Positions 18,542-29,790 of a stretch of 64,000 bases of DNA are shown piece by piece. Under the pieces are notes generated by a model. The model was not told the origin of the DNA, ran no database searches, and saw nothing but the letters and a program-made list of their open reading frames with translations. The position numbers were made by a program, and so were the translations under genes. Source of the DNA: Stutzerimonas xanthomarina (GTDB lineage: Bacteria > Pseudomonadota > Gammaproteobacteria > Pseudomonadales > Pseudomonadaceae); NCBI RefSeq assembly GCF_003935375.1, contig NZ_RHQM01000001.1, positions 186,001 through 250,000 on the forward strand, given 5' to 3'. Position 1 is the stretch's first letter, and each line of letters opens with the position of its first letter.

Positions 18542-20212
18542 TCAATCCTCGCGATAGCGACGCAGCTTGAGCTGCTTGCCGCCGACGCGGGTGTCCTTGA
18601 GTTTGCCGAGCAGGCGGTCAAGACCGTCTTCCGGCAGCTCGACCAGGCTGAAGCTGTCGCGCACCTGGATGCGGCCGATGGCTTCGCGGGCCAGGCCGCC
18701 TTCGTTGAGGATCGCACCGAGCAGGTTACGAGCGGCGATGCCGTCACGCGCGCCCAGTGGGGTGCGGCAACGGGCGCGGCCTTCGGCCAGCGGGCCCGGA
18801 GCGCGACGCTCGCGATCACCGCTACGCTCAGGACGCTCCGAACGCTCGCTGCGCTCACGCGGGCTGCTGGTCGGAACCAGCGGCTGCTCTTTTTCGACTT
18901 CGGCCAGGGTCAGCGCCTGACCATTGGTGGCCTTGCGCAGCAGTGCGGCAGCCAGGGCGCGCGGGCTGCAGCCGATGTCAGCGACCAGCTTGTCGAGCAA
19001 CTCGCCATGGGTCGCTTCGGCATCGGCAACCAGCGGCGCGAGGCTGTTGGTGAGTTTCTTGATGCGCGCGTCCAGCACCTGCTGCGCATTCGGCAGACGG
19101 GCTTCAGCGACCTTCTGGTTGGTCACGCGCTCGATAACCTGCAGCATGCGACGCTCACGCGGGGTAACCAGCAGCAGCGCGCGGCCTTCGCGACCGGCAC
19201 GGCCGGTACGGCCGATGCGGTGTACGTAGGATTCCGGATCGTAGGGCATGTCCACGTTGAATACGTGGGTGATGCGCGCCACATCGAGACCGCGGGCGGC
19301 CACGTCGGTAGCGACGACGATGTCCAGACGGCCATCCTTGAGCGATTCGATAACGCGCTCACGCTGGTTCTGGGCGATGTCGCCGTTCAGCGCGGCAGCC
19401 TTGTAGCCCTTGGCTTCCAGCGCGGCGGCGAGATCCAGCGTGGCTTGCTTGGTGCGCACGAAGGCAATCAGGGCGTCGAAATCCTCGACTTCCAGCAGGC
19501 GCAGCACAGCCTGGATCTTCTGGTCGGCATGGACCATCAGGTGTGCCTGCTCGATGCGAGCGACGGTCTGGGTCTTGGCAGCGATCTTGATGTGCTGCGG
19601 CTCGCGCAGATGCTTTTCGGCAATCGCGCGAATGGAGTGCGGCAGCGTAGCGGAGAACAGAACAGTCTGACGGCTCTCTGGCATCGCTTCGAAGATCACT
19701 TCGAGGTCGTCCATGAAGCCCAGCTTGAGCATCTCGTCCGCCTCGTCGAGTACCAGGAAGCGGATGGTCGACAGCAGGCCACTGTTGCGGCTCAGGTGGT
19801 CAACCAGACGGCCCGGGGTCGCAACGATGACCTGCGCGCCCTGGCGAATGGCCTTGAGCTGCGGGCCCATGGGTGCGCCACCGTAGACCGCGACGACGGT
19901 CAGGCCAGGCATCTGCTTGGAATAGGTTTCGAATGCAGTGGCGACCTGCAGGGCCAGTTCGCGAGTCGGCGCGAGGATCAGTGCCTGCACTTCCTTACGA
20001 GCGGGATCGATCTTGGACAGGATCGGCAGCGCAAAGGCCGCGGTCTTGCCGGTACCGGTCTGCGCCTGGCCGATCATGTCGTGACCGCCAAGGATCACCG
20101 GGATCGCCTGAGATTGAATAGGGGATGGTTCTTCGTAGCCGACTGCGCTGATGGCAGCCAGAACAGCGGAGTGAATACCGAGTGCGGCAAAGCCGCCGAT
20201 TTCCTGGGTCAT
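18542..20212 (-). CDS. deaD: DEAD-box ATP-dependent RNA helicase (DeaD/CsdA type)
   Basis: RNA helicase for ribosome assembly and mRNA turnover, especially in the cold. The 556-residue product has the Q-motif (PSPIQSQAIP), motif I AQTGTGKTA, Ia PTRELALQ, II VLDEADEM, III SATLPHSI, V TDVAARGLD and VI HRIGRTGRAGREG. A linker rich in Arg/Glu/Ser (SERSERPERSGDRERR, about residues 445-465) leads to a C-terminal RNA-binding domain of the DbpA/DeaD kind ending in GGKQLKLRRYRED. Length fits Pseudomonas DeaD. A leader of about 200 bases is likely (see upstream gap), which is usual for deaD genes. Confidence 0.95.
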   Translation of the reverse strand: MTQEIGGFAALGIHSAVLAAISAVGYEEPSPIQSQAIPVILGGHDMIGQAQTGTGKTAAFALPILSKIDPARKEVQALILAPTRELALQVATAFETYSKQMPGLTVVAVYGGAPMGPQLKAIRQGAQVIVATPGRLVDHLSRNSGLLSTIRFLVLDEADEMLKLGFMDDLEVIFEAMPESRQTVLFSATLPHSIRAIAEKHLREPQHIKIAAKTQTVARIEQAHLMVHADQKIQAVLRLLEVEDFDALIAFVRTKQATLDLAAALEAKGYKAAALNGDIAQNQRERVIESLKDGRLDIVVATDVAARGLDVARITHVFNVDMPYDPESYVHRIGRTGRAGREGRALLLVTPRERRMLQVIERVTNQKVAEARLPNAQQVLDARIKKLTNSLAPLVADAEATHGELLDKLVADIGCSPRALAAALLRKATNGQALTLAEVEKEQPLVPTSSPRERSERSERPERSGDRERRAPGPLAEGRARCRTPLGARDGIAARNLLGAILNEGGLAREAIGRIQVRDSFSLVELPEDGLDRLLGKLKDTRVGGKQLKLRRYRED

Positions 20213-20588
20213 GGGTCTTGTCTCTGATGCTCCGCAAGACCCATTGTTCCGAAGCTGCGCATGCCGTGCAAAACCCGAAGGTCACCCTGGCAGCCTGGTC
20301 GGCGGGGTTGCGAAAACGTATGAATGATGAATCGTCAAGGATAGCCCGCTCGAAGCGGACAGCAGCCGAAGCAGTGCTTCGTGTGTTGCAGTACCTGAAC
20401 GCAGGCTGGGTTTCAGCCGGCGCGTACTATACCGGATTAACGTGAAGCTGTGCGGGTATTTTGCGCGGGCGGTTGGGCTGCCGGGCGCGCCGTTGGCCAG
20501 CAAGCCCCGCCGCGTGGCTCGCCTGCACCGAGCCAGGTGCACAGCAGCGGCACCGTGGCAGGTCTCGTCCTCGCGGCGGGCATCACTT
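20213..20588. other. Long gap between chemoreceptor and deaD
   Basis: Nothing coding is supported here. On the minus strand TATAGT at 20431-20426 may be a deaD -10 element, which would give a 5' leader of about 200 bases; the -35 match is poor. The part near 20460-20580 is GC-rich without a clear terminator for the chemoreceptor gene. Confidence 0.35.
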
Positions 20589-22751
20589 TCAGGCAGCCTC
20601 GCTATTGGCGGCGCTGACGCGGAAGCGGCCGACCAATTGGTGCAGCTTGCCAGCCGTATGACGAACACGCTCGGCGCTGTCCTGCAGCACGCCGAGGGTC
20701 TGCCCCATCTCATTAGAGGCCTGGTCGACGCCACGGATGGTCTGGCCGTAATGCAGGCTGCGCTCGTTCAGCCCCTTGATGATGTCGAACATGCGCTCGA
20801 CGGTGTGATGCAGATGCACATTCTCCGAGGATGCCTCCTCGGTCAGGCGCAGGCTGCTGTCGACATTCTGGACGCCACCCTCCATGAACGACACCGCCTG
20901 GCGCGTTTCCGCCTGCAGGCTCTCGACCTTGTGCCGAATGTCCTCAGCCGCCTTGGCCGTACGTTGCGCCAGTGAGCGGACCTCACCCGCCACCACGGCG
21001 AAGCCGCGACCATGGTCCCCCGCCCTGGCCGCCTCGATTGCCGCGTTCAGTGCCAGCAGATTGGTCTGCGTGGTGATGTCGCTGATCAGCCCGACGATCT
21101 CATCGATCTCGCCCATGCGGCTGTCAAGCAGCTGAACGCTCTGAGCCGAGCGCTGCACCACATCACGGATCGATTCGGTACCGTTACGCACGGTGTCGAA
21201 ACGCTCGCGGGCACGCTGCATCACCTCGTCCATGGCGCCCTTCATTTCCTCGGCGGTCATCGATGCCTGCTGAATTTCGCCAAGTTGCTCCTCCACCAGC
21301 AGCAACAATTGATGGATCGATTCGGCCACATCGCTGGTGGTCTGCCCCGCTTCGCTGCTGCGTTCGAGCATCAGCTCGTTGTCCTGACGAACGTGTTTCG
21401 AGACCTGGATCACCTGGCCGACCACACCGTCCAGGCTGTCGATGAAGCTGTTGATCCAACGCCCCATGTCGCCACTCTCATCGCGCTGCATGGTGCTGCT
21501 GTCGACCCTTTGGCGCAGATTGCCCTCGCCTTCGGCCAGCGTACGAATCACCTCGGTCATCTCCTGCATGCGCGCAGCCAGCCGTCGCGGCCCGAAGGAC
21601 GCGAACGCCCAGGCCCCCAGCAGGAGCAGCAAACCGTTGACCAGGTGCAGCGCGGTGGTGGGCAGACCGCTGAACTCCTGCAGCAGACTGCCGATGGCGA
21701 ACAGCGTGGTCACCGTGAGCAGATACGTCTTCATCAGCCCGACGCTCAGCGAACGGCGACGATAGACCTCCTCCAGATCCGCCTCGCACATCATCCCCCA
21801 ACGGTCTGGCGAGCCTTGCAGCTGAAAGGTAACGCCCTTGCCGATGACCGGAATGTGGCGGTAGTCCGAGTAGCCGGGATAGGTGACGAACAGGTTGGCA
21901 CCCTTGGCGATCGTCTCCCGCACACCAGGATGCAACTGGCCGGTGGCCGGATCGGTAAAACGCAATTCCAGCTCGGTATGCTGCTGCACGCGCACCGTTC
22001 CCCAGCGCGTGTGCACACCGCTTTTCAGGTTCTCGCCGTGGCTGAAGGTGGCATCTTCGAAGCGCGAGCGTGACAGCGCCGTGCCGGTCTGAACACTGCT
22101 GTCGAAGCGCGACTCCACCATGAACAGGTAGTTGTCACCCGATTCCGGGTAGACGTGGCCCGCCTCGCGCTGGATGAGGTCACCGATCACATCATTGGGC
22201 ACCCGCGCGCAGATGCAACCGAGACACTTACCGCCAACATGCACCGGCTGATAGAACATCAGGGTGACCGCATCATGGAAGCGCGACGTGCTCGCGCCCA
22301 GGCGCTGGGTCAGCGGATCACGATAGGGCCCATGCAGGAACGGCTCACTCATCCCGCGCGCTACCGCTCGGCCATCAAGATCCTGCTGCCCGACATGAGC
22401 CGCACAGGTGGATGCCAGCACGCGGCCTTGCGAATCGATGACGAACAGCTCGGAAATATCCGGCAGCTGTGCTCGTTTCCCCTCTAGCACATCGCTAGCG
22501 ACGTGGCCAACGGCTTCGCCCAGATTGGCGGCGAGGTCCGCCAGATGACCCCAGTGACTGGCGACCCAGTTCTGCAGGATGCGCACCCGTGACTGCGCAA
22601 CGCCCTCGAAGACCTGCTCCACCACGGGATACACGCCACGATTCAACCAGCACGACCAGCGCATCGACAGCTTGCCGGTTGGCCCCGACCACGGAAGCCA
22701 ATGGCGCTCGCTAGCGGACAGATGCATCAGATTGCTTTGAAGATGAGGCAC
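20589..22751 (-). CDS. Methyl-accepting chemotaxis protein with N-terminal PDC/Cache-like sensor
   Basis: Chemoreceptor of 720 residues. The C-terminal signalling tip [20 protein letters not shown] and the methylation helices are canonical. A HAMP-like segment precedes them. The sensor, about residues 45-330, looks like a PDC/Cache fold ([26 protein letters not shown]). Unusually there is no hydrophobic helix at the N-terminus: both membrane segments lie together around residues 335-390, as in Aer-type receptors. The sensor contains a Cys-x2-Cys-x-Cys motif at C176, C179 and C181. The GTG start at 22751 has AAGGA seven bases upstream. The ligand is unknown. Confidence 0.9.
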   Translation of the reverse strand: MPHLQSNLMHLSASERHWLPWSGPTGKLSMRWSCWLNRGVYPVVEQVFEGVAQSRVRILQNWVASHWGHLADLAANLGEAVGHVASDVLEGKRAQLPDISELFVIDSQGRVLASTCAAHVGQQDLDGRAVARGMSEPFLHGPYRDPLTQRLGASTSRFHDAVTLMFYQPVHVGGKCLGCICARVPNDVIGDLIQREAGHVYPESGDNYLFMVESRFDSSVQTGTALSRSRFEDATFSHGENLKSGVHTRWGTVRVQQHTELELRFTDPATGQLHPGVRETIAKGANLFVTYPGYSDYRHIPVIGKGVTFQLQGSPDRWGMMCEADLEEVYRRRSLSVGLMKTYLLTVTTLFAIGSLLQEFSGLPTTALHLVNGLLLLLGAWAFASFGPRRLAARMQEMTEVIRTLAEGEGNLRQRVDSSTMQRDESGDMGRWINSFIDSLDGVVGQVIQVSKHVRQDNELMLERSSEAGQTTSDVAESIHQLLLLVEEQLGEIQQASMTAEEMKGAMDEVMQRARERFDTVRNGTESIRDVVQRSAQSVQLLDSRMGEIDEIVGLISDITTQTNLLALNAAIEAARAGDHGRGFAVVAGEVRSLAQRTAKAAEDIRHKVESLQAETRQAVSFMEGGVQNVDSSLRLTEEASSENVHLHHTVERMFDIIKGLNERSLHYGQTIRGVDQASNEMGQTLGVLQDSAERVRHTAGKLHQLVGRFRVSAANSEAA

Positions 22752-23024
22752 GGGCGATTCCTTACTGCCGACAAAATATGCTGGCGTTTTGCAATTAGCA
22801 GGCCAGCCATGCCGTCACGTTTGCTCATCAGCGCGGCAAGACACAGCGCTCCAGCATTGATTAACTGCTGGCTTCGTGGGACCCAGATATTGAGTGGGAC
22901 GAGTGAGGCCCCGCGATAGAGCCGCGCGTCGCGCTTTTCCGTGCGGGACGGCGCCGGTCAGTACGCACCGATATGGAACAGCCACAAACCTTCACTACCG
23001 TCGACGCACCCGTTCGGTGCAGAG
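22752..23024. other. Intergenic region upstream of chemoreceptor
   Basis: About 270 bases with no supported gene. It separates two minus-strand genes and presumably carries the chemoreceptor promoter. No sigma-28 or sigma-54 consensus stood out. Confidence 0.35.
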
Positions 23025-23774
23025 TTAGCTCGCGGGCCGCAGTGCCGCAATCAACGAATCCAGCGAATAGCCCAAGCGCGGTGCCAACACTTCGGCCCGC
23101 TGGCGCAGCCCGGTCATGTCCAGCTGCTGATCGAGATCCGCTGGCACCAGCAGCACCACGTTGCCCTCCTTCACGGGGCACTCCCAGTAATGCCGATGAT
23201 AGAGGCCACGCAGCAGCGCCGCGCCCAACGGGCGATCGTCATCGGTGCCCCACTGATTGATGATCAGCCAGCCGCCCGGATTGAGTTTTTCCTGACAGCG
23301 CTTGAGGAACGACCAGGCCAGATGCGCGGCATCCGGGCCTGCATCGTTGTACAGGTCGACGAAGATCAGATCGGAACTCTCAGCGGTATCCAGCAGCTCG
23401 GTGGCATCGCCGATGCGGATATACAGCCGCGAGTCGTTCTGCAAGCCGAGGTACTGCATCGCAAGCTCCGGCACCGCTGGCCGCAGCTCAATGACCTCGA
23501 CGTCCTCCAGCGGCAGGAACTGCAGACAGGCCTGGGTCAGGTTGCCGGCACCAAGACCTAGAAACAGTGCGGTTTCCGGCTCTGCATGACACAGCCCACC
23601 GAGCAGCATCGCGCGGGTGTAATCGTATTCGAGCCAGGCAGGATCGGCGGTGAATACGCAGCTCTGTTCGACCGCCGCGCCAAACTCGAGAAAACGGTAG
23701 TCGCCCACCTCGAGTACGCGAATCAGCCCGAAAGCGTCATGCACTTCGGCGAGCAGACGTTCCTCTTTGTCCAT
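23025..23774 (-). CDS. Spermidine-synthase-like methyltransferase-fold protein
   Basis: A 249-residue protein of the spermine/spermidine synthase fold. The SAM-type glycine motif [14 protein letters not shown] is present, with [24 protein letters not shown] and [16 protein letters not shown] following, as in SpeE-like proteins. It lacks the full polyamine-binding signature of true spermidine synthases and is shorter, so putrescine aminopropyl transfer is not assured. The ATG at 23774 is chosen over a TTG one codon earlier. It is divergent from the DAHP synthase gene. The function is best left as a SpeE-family protein. Confidence 0.75.
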   Translation of the reverse strand: MDKEERLLAEVHDAFGLIRVLEVGDYRFLEFGAAVEQSCVFTADPAWLEYDYTRAMLLGGLCHAEPETALFLGLGAGNLTQACLQFLPLEDVEVIELRPAVPELAMQYLGLQNDSRLYIRIGDATELLDTAESSDLIFVDLYNDAGPDAAHLAWSFLKRCQEKLNPGGWLIINQWGTDDDRPLGAALLRGLYHRHYWECPVKEGNVVLLVPADLDQQLDMTGLRQRAEVLAPRLGYSLDSLIAALRPAS

Positions 23775-23906
23775 CAATGTGCTCCGCAGCTATCCGATCA
23801 CCAGCGTGTCGGCGAACGCATCTTACGCAGCCCCATAGGCCATCGCTATCTCCGGGGCCCGGGCGCTTCAGGTAAAATCGCCGCACTTTTATCAGTTGGA
23901 ACGATC

Positions 23907-25256
23907 ATGAACGACGCCTGGAGCCCCGATAGCTGGAGAAGCAAGCCGATCCAGCAGCAGCCCGAATACCCGGATGCCGAACACCTCTCGCGCGTTGAAC
24001 GCACCCTGGCCGGCTTGCCACCGCTGGTCTTCGCCGGCGAAGCACGGGAGCTGAGACGGCAGTTCGCCGAGGTGACCCAGGGCCGCGCGTTCCTGTTGCA
24101 GGGCGGCGATTGCGCCGAGGGTTTCGCCGAATTCTCGGCCACCAAGATTCGCGACACCTTCAAGGTGCTGCTGCAGATGGCGATCGTCATGACTTTCGCG
24201 GCCGGCTGTCCGGTGGTAAAGGTCGGGCGCATGGCCGGCCAGTTCGCCAAGCCCCGTTCGGCCGGCGACGAAACCGTCGATGGCGTGACACTGCCGGCTT
24301 ACCGGGGCGATATCGTCAATGGCATCGACTTCAACGCACAAAGCCGCGTGCCGGACCCGGAGCGTCTGCTGCAGGCCTACCATCAGTCCACCTCCAGCCT
24401 GAACCTGCTGCGTGCATTCGCCCAGGGCGGTTTCGCCGACCTGCACCAGGTGCATCAGTGGAACCTGGACTTCATCGCCAACTCCCTGCTGGCCGAGAAG
24501 TACCACCAGCTCGGCGCACGCATCGACGAAACGCTGAAATTCATGCGCGCATGCGGCCTGGATGGCGCGCCACAGTTGCGCGAGACCAGCTTTTTCACGG
24601 CTCACGAGGCACTGTTGCTGAACTACGAGCAGGCTTTCGTCCGCCAGGACAGCCTCAGCGGCGGCTGGTACGACTGCTCCGCGCACATGCTGTGGATCGG
24701 TGACCGCACCCGTCAGCTCGACGGCGCGCATGTCGAATTCCTGCGCGGAGTGGGCAATCCCATCGGCGTGAAGGTCGGCCCGAGCATGGACAGCGAGGAG
24801 CTGATCCGCCTGATCGACATCCTCAACCCGCAGAACGACCCCGGTCGCCTGAACCTGATCGTGCGCATGGGCGCCGACAAGGTCGAAGCCGGTCTGCCGC
24901 GACTGGTGCGTGCGGTGCAGAACGAAGGTCGCCATGTGCTCTGGAGTTCCGACCCAATGCATGGCAACACCATAAAGGCTTCCAGCGGTTACAAGACGCG
25001 GGACTTCGAGAAGGTGCTCGCCGAAGTGCGTCAGTTCTTCGATGTGCATCGTGCCGAGGGCAGCTACCCCGGCGGGATTCATATCGAGATGACCGGCCAG
25101 AACGTCACCGAATGCATCGGCGGTTCGCGGCCGATCACCGAAGCCGGCCTCAGCGATCGCTATCACACCCAGTGCGACCCGCGGTTAAACGCCGATCAGT
25201 CGCTGGAAATGGCGTTCATGATCGCTGAAACCCTGAAGCAACTGCGGCCCAACTGA
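23907..25256 (+). CDS. Class II 3-deoxy-7-phosphoheptulonate (DAHP) synthase
   Basis: Condenses phosphoenolpyruvate and erythrose-4-phosphate in the first step of the shikimate pathway. The 449-residue product is of the plant/type II family: [46 protein letters not shown], the [10 protein letters not shown] strand, [12 protein letters not shown] and [18 protein letters not shown] with the metal-binding residues. The ATG at 23907 is the family start; an open frame continues upstream to 23586 but is antisense to the neighbouring gene. The mycobacterial N-terminal regulatory extension is absent. Type II enzymes in Pseudomonas often coexist with type I isozymes. Confidence 0.95.
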   Translation: MNDAWSPDSWRSKPIQQQPEYPDAEHLSRVERTLAGLPPLVFAGEARELRRQFAEVTQGRAFLLQGGDCAEGFAEFSATKIRDTFKVLLQMAIVMTFAAGCPVVKVGRMAGQFAKPRSAGDETVDGVTLPAYRGDIVNGIDFNAQSRVPDPERLLQAYHQSTSSLNLLRAFAQGGFADLHQVHQWNLDFIANSLLAEKYHQLGARIDETLKFMRACGLDGAPQLRETSFFTAHEALLLNYEQAFVRQDSLSGGWYDCSAHMLWIGDRTRQLDGAHVEFLRGVGNPIGVKVGPSMDSEELIRLIDILNPQNDPGRLNLIVRMGADKVEAGLPRLVRAVQNEGRHVLWSSDPMHGNTIKASSGYKTRDFEKVLAEVRQFFDVHRAEGSYPGGIHIEMTGQNVTECIGGSRPITEAGLSDRYHTQCDPRLNADQSLEMAFMIAETLKQLRPN

Positions 25257-25333
25257 TGGCGAGGTAGAAGCCGCAGGCTGCCGGTCACGGTGCGCGACAC
25301 TTGTCGCGCACCGATCGGCAAGTGAAAGGGCAT

Positions 25334-25365
25334 AAAAAACCCGGCGCCAGGCCGGGTTTCTTTTT
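25334..25365. terminator. Bidirectional terminator between DAHP synthase and efp
   Basis: GC-rich hairpin (ACCCGGC...GCCGGGT) flanked by A6 on one side and T-rich sequence on the other, placed between two convergent genes. It can end transcription from both. Confidence 0.85.
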
Positions 25366-25385
25366 CGAGCAGTCTGCGTGGCCTA

Positions 25386-25952
25386 TCAGGCCTTGACGCG
25401 GGACTTGTACTCGCCGGTGCGGGTGTCGATTTCGATCGAGTCGCCGATTTCGCAGAACGCGGAAACCTGCAGCTCGGCACCGTTCTTCAGGCGAGCGGTC
25501 TTCATGACCTTGCCGGAAGTATCCCCACGTACGGACGGCTCGGTGTAAACGATTTCGCGAATGATGGTGGTCGGCAGTTCGACGGAAATCACCTTGTCGT
25601 TGTAGAAAACGGCTTCGCAGACGTCGGTCATGCCGTCTTCGATGAAGGTCATTACACCTTCCAGGTCGTCTTTTTCGATTTCGTACTGGTTGAACTCGTC
25701 GTCCATGAACACGTACAGCGGGTCGGCGAAGTAGGAATAGGTCACTTCCTTGCGCTCGAGGATGACCGGCTCCAGCTTGTCGTCAGCCTTGTAAACGGTC
25801 TCGGTAGCCGAACCGTTGAGCAGGTTCTTCAACTTCATCTTGACCACGGCACTGTTACGGCCGGACTTGTTGAACTCGGCTTTCTGGATGACCCAGGGTG
25901 CGCCGTTGATGATGGCCACCTGGCCGGCACGGAACTCTTGTGCGGTTTTCAT
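25386..25952 (-). CDS. efp: Translation elongation factor P
   Basis: Relieves ribosome stalling at polyproline stretches. The 188-residue product begins [20 protein letters not shown] and has [14 protein letters not shown], with arginine at position 32 in the tip of the KOW-like domain I. In Pseudomonas this arginine is rhamnosylated by EarP, which is encoded immediately upstream on the same strand. The lysine of the EpmA-dependent type is absent. The ATG at 25952 is preferred over a start ten codons upstream. A sigma-70-type promoter lies at 25997-26026. Confidence 0.97.
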   Translation of the reverse strand: MKTAQEFRAGQVAIINGAPWVIQKAEFNKSGRNSAVVKMKLKNLLNGSATETVYKADDKLEPVILERKEVTYSYFADPLYVFMDDEFNQYEIEKDDLEGVMTFIEDGMTDVCEAVFYNDKVISVELPTTIIREIVYTEPSVRGDTSGKVMKTARLKNGAELQVSAFCEIGDSIEIDTRTGEYKSRVKA

Positions 25953-25996
25953 ACGAAATATCCGAAGGGGAATTAGAGACAAAAAACAGGCCGCGT

Positions 25997-26026
25997 ATCA
26001 TAGGGTCTGTTCCCGCCTGGTCGCAA
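25997..26026 (-). promoter_or_regulatory. Putative sigma-70 promoter of efp
   Basis: On the minus strand TTGCGA (26026-26021) and TATGAT (26002-25997) are separated by 18 bases, 45 bases upstream of the efp ATG. Confidence 0.55.
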
Positions 26027-26129
26027 GCCACGTTGCTGCGCCAAATGGCGCCATGCGGAGCGGCGTACAACAAGGCGCGGAGATCAGGCCACGGCGTTTC
26101 CCCACCATAATTGAAGGTGCGGTCGCACG

Positions 26130-27284
26130 CTAAGCGTGAACAGCACCTAGCCAATCGGTGAAGAAAAACACCAGCTTCCCGGCCAGATCGCCATTGGCTA
26201 CCTGCTCGTGGGTCCAGGCTTCGGCATGTTGCAGCAAGGGCGGGTATTCGCGGACCAGAGCCGTCCAGGCTTCGCCAGCCCCCTGCCCGGCGTTCCAGGC
26301 ACGCCAGAATTCGCGTAGCGCTGCGTTGGCCGTGGGCGACAGCTCATGCGCGTACAGATCGAGAAAGGCATGGAGTTTATCCCAGTGGGCATCGTCTTCC
26401 TGAGGATAGATGTGCCACACCAGCGGTCTGCCGGCCCACTGGGCGCGGATAAAGGACTCCTCCCCGCGCACTGCGTTGAAATCGCAGCTCCACAGCAGCA
26501 GGTCGTATTCGTCCTGAGTCATGAACGGCACGATGCAAAGCTGCAAACTGCCGCGCCGATGCTGATCGCCCGCATGCAGGCTAGGCACGCCAAGCCAGGC
26601 GGCAACATCGCCAAGTACTCGCCCTTCCGGGACCAGCAGCTGGTTGCTGCGCGAATCGGCCGCGAGGGCGTCTAGCCAACCCGCGACCGCAGTGTTTTCG
26701 TAGGCGAACAAGGACAACAGGCGCGCGCCGGGCTGTCGCGCTACGCCGAGCGAGGCAAGAAAAGCGGTCTGTTGCGCCATATCGCTCTGAAATTCCGCAC
26801 GGCGCAACATCAGATCAGCTTCACGGATCAGACCGCCGGTCCGGGCTTCGAAGCCCGGAAAGAAGAAGTACTTCTGCAAGCCGTTGGCCTGCAGTGAGGG
26901 CAGCGCATGGCAGCCGACGATCCAGTCCTCGGCACTCAGATACTCGAGGTTCAGCCAGAGGATGCGACGACCGCTGGCAGCCATGGCATTGATGTAGGGC
27001 TGCGGCAGATTGCAGGCGAACGCCTCGATGACCACATCGGCGGGCTCGGTAGCTGACCATTGGCCGGACCAGCGCCGGACCTCCACACCCTCGTGCAGCT
27101 GCTGTTCCGCCTCGGCATTGGCCGTCGGGCACAGCCGAGCGAAGGTATCCAGGTCATCCACCCACAGCCGCACGTGCTGACCGTGTTCCGCCGCCAGCTG
27201 CCGGGCCAGGCGCCAGGTGACGCCGATGTCACCGAAGTTATCCACGACTGCGCAGAAGATGTCCCACTTCGCTTTTACAGACAA
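26130..27284 (-). CDS. earP: EF-P arginine rhamnosyltransferase EarP
   Basis: Transfers rhamnose from dTDP-rhamnose to Arg32 of EF-P. The 384-residue product shows the EarP family signature: KWDIFCAVVDNFGDIGVTWR, RLWVDDLDTFARLCP, ILWLNLEYLSAEDWIVGCH, FFFPGFEARTGGL, LSLFAYENTAVAGWLDAL and LLLWSCDFNAVRGEESFIRA. The conserved Asp of VDNFGDIGVTW and the RGEESF motif near the C-terminus are present. The likely start is a TTG at 27284 with a perfect AGGAG seven bases upstream; no ATG is suitably placed before KWDIF. It is co-oriented with efp but has a 177-base gap containing the efp promoter. Confidence 0.93.
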   Translation of the reverse strand: MSVKAKWDIFCAVVDNFGDIGVTWRLARQLAAEHGQHVRLWVDDLDTFARLCPTANAEAEQQLHEGVEVRRWSGQWSATEPADVVIEAFACNLPQPYINAMAASGRRILWLNLEYLSAEDWIVGCHALPSLQANGLQKYFFFPGFEARTGGLIREADLMLRRAEFQSDMAQQTAFLASLGVARQPGARLLSLFAYENTAVAGWLDALAADSRSNQLLVPEGRVLGDVAAWLGVPSLHAGDQHRRGSLQLCIVPFMTQDEYDLLLWSCDFNAVRGEESFIRAQWAGRPLVWHIYPQEDDAHWDKLHAFLDLYAHELSPTANAALREFWRAWNAGQGAGEAWTALVREYPPLLQHAEAWTHEQVANGDLAGKLVFFFTDWLGAVHA

Positions 27285-27471
27285 AACCGTGCTCCTCGAG
27301 CCGATACCGGCACTTCGTGCCTCTGGAAACGCTGTGCAGGATACAAGGTTGGCGCCAGCAACCGGTTGCCATGCCACAACCCAGGAACGGCAGACGCGCG
27401 TATACGCCCGAGCCTGCAAAGGCGTCAGCGGATTCAGATAAGAGAGAAAGGAAAAACGAGAAGATCGTTAT

Positions 27472-27582
27472 GGAGGTGAACCCTACCAGCCACACCCCGG
27501 CACACAATGTCACCGCTGCGGCTGCTCCCTTCCGGGCCTGACCGGGTTCACGGCTGATCGTTGCGAGGGGACCGGCAGGGCC
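27472..27582 (-). ncRNA. ffs: Signal recognition particle RNA (4.5S RNA)
   Basis: The minus strand carries the conserved SRP RNA core GGTCAGGCCCGGAAGGGAGC at 27545-27526, with the GGAA tetraloop and asymmetric loop that bind Ffh. It is flanked by complementary arms GTGAACCC (about 27554-27547) and GGGTTCAC (about 27483-27476) that close a long hairpin. The ends are approximate, judged from pairing and from the Pseudomonas 4.5S RNA. It is transcribed toward earP. Confidence 0.93.
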
Positions 27583-28873
<1,291 letters not shown>

Positions 28874-28974
28874 AGCGGCTGCCAGCGGCTGATCTGACCC
28901 AGGTCAGCCGTACGCGCAAGGCCAGCTGCTATGATCGCGCGCTTTCTGCACTGCCCCCCTTCAGCGGAGTTCCG

Positions 28975-29790
28975 ATGAATCCCTCCACCCTGATCGGCAT
29001 CGTCGCGAGCATCGGACTGCTCGCCGTCGTCATGCTCTTCGCCGCCAAAGAACCCGCGCTTTTCATCGACCTGCCAAGCCTCGGCATCGTACTGGTCGGC
29101 ACCCTGGCGGCGACCTTTATCAGCTATCCGTTGCGCGAAGTCACCCGAGTGTTCGGGCTGATCTGGACCGTGATGCGCAACGAGCGCCTGTACACGCGGC
29201 AGGATCTCGATGAGCTGGTGCAGATCTCGCGACTGTGGATCAGCGGTGACCTACCTGCGGTGGAAAAAGCGGTCGAGCAGGTCAGCAATCCCTTTCTGCG
29301 CACCGGCGTGCAGCTGGTGATCGACAACACCCCGGAAGAAGACATCCTGGAACTTCTGCAATGGCGCATCGCCCGACTGCGCGCCCGGGAGAATGCCGAG
29401 GCACAGCTGTTCCGGGCGATGTCCAACTATGCGCCGGCGTTCGGCATGATCGGCACGCTGGTCGGGCTGATCAACCTGATGTTCATGCTCGGTAGCGGCA
29501 ATATGGACCTGATCGGCCGCAGCCTCGCGGTCGCGCTGATGACGACCTTCTACGGCGTGCTGCTGGCCAACCTGATCCTCAAACCAGTGGCCGTGAAGCT
29601 CGAACGGCGTACCGAGCAACGCGTGGCGCTGATGAATCTGGTGATGCAGGGCATCTCCATGATGTGCAATCGCCGCAGCCCGGCCTACATGCGCGAAACG
29701 CTCAAGTCGTTCATCGCCCACCACGACGACGAAATTCGCGACGGCAGCCCCGCCGCACCGCGCAGCGCGCCGCAGGACGAACGCACGTGA
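28975..29790 (+). CDS. MotA/TolQ/ExbB-family proton channel subunit
   Basis: Predicted inner-membrane stator-type proton channel protein, 271 residues. Four membrane helices are visible: two near the N-terminus (LIGIVASIGLLAVVMLFAA and IVLVGTLAATFISYPL), and two later (APAFGMIGTLVGLINLMFML and LAVALMTTFYGVLLANLIL), with a cytoplasmic domain between. The third helix carries the MIGTLVGL signature of MotA proteins. The stop overlaps the start of a MotB/OmpA-like gene (GTGA), so the two form a complex. It is not beside other flagellar genes, so it may be an accessory stator or power an unrelated envelope process. Confidence 0.85.
   Translation: MNPSTLIGIVASIGLLAVVMLFAAKEPALFIDLPSLGIVLVGTLAATFISYPLREVTRVFGLIWTVMRNERLYTRQDLDELVQISRLWISGDLPAVEKAVEQVSNPFLRTGVQLVIDNTPEEDILELLQWRIARLRARENAEAQLFRAMSNYAPAFGMIGTLVGLINLMFMLGSGNMDLIGRSLAVALMTTFYGVLLANLILKPVAVKLERRTEQRVALMNLVMQGISMMCNRRSPAYMRETLKSFIAHHDDEIRDGSPAAPRSAPQDERT

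Noticed and set aside
18292..18545. Two open frames in the ihfB-deaD gap
   Set aside because: They read through the poly-C tract or the deaD terminator and show no similarity to RpsA or any other protein.
19007..20227. 406-codon plus-strand frame
   Set aside because: Antisense to the DEAD-box helicase, whose motifs are unambiguous.
20282..20734. Minus-strand frame in the deaD-chemoreceptor gap
   Set aside because: Begins inside the chemoreceptor gene in another frame and has no recognisable sequence.
21012..22073. 353-codon plus-strand frame
   Set aside because: Antisense to the chemoreceptor; rich in His/Gln/Arg as expected for GC-rich shadow frames.
23892..25166. 424-codon minus-strand frame
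   Set aside because: Antisense to class II DAHP synthase.
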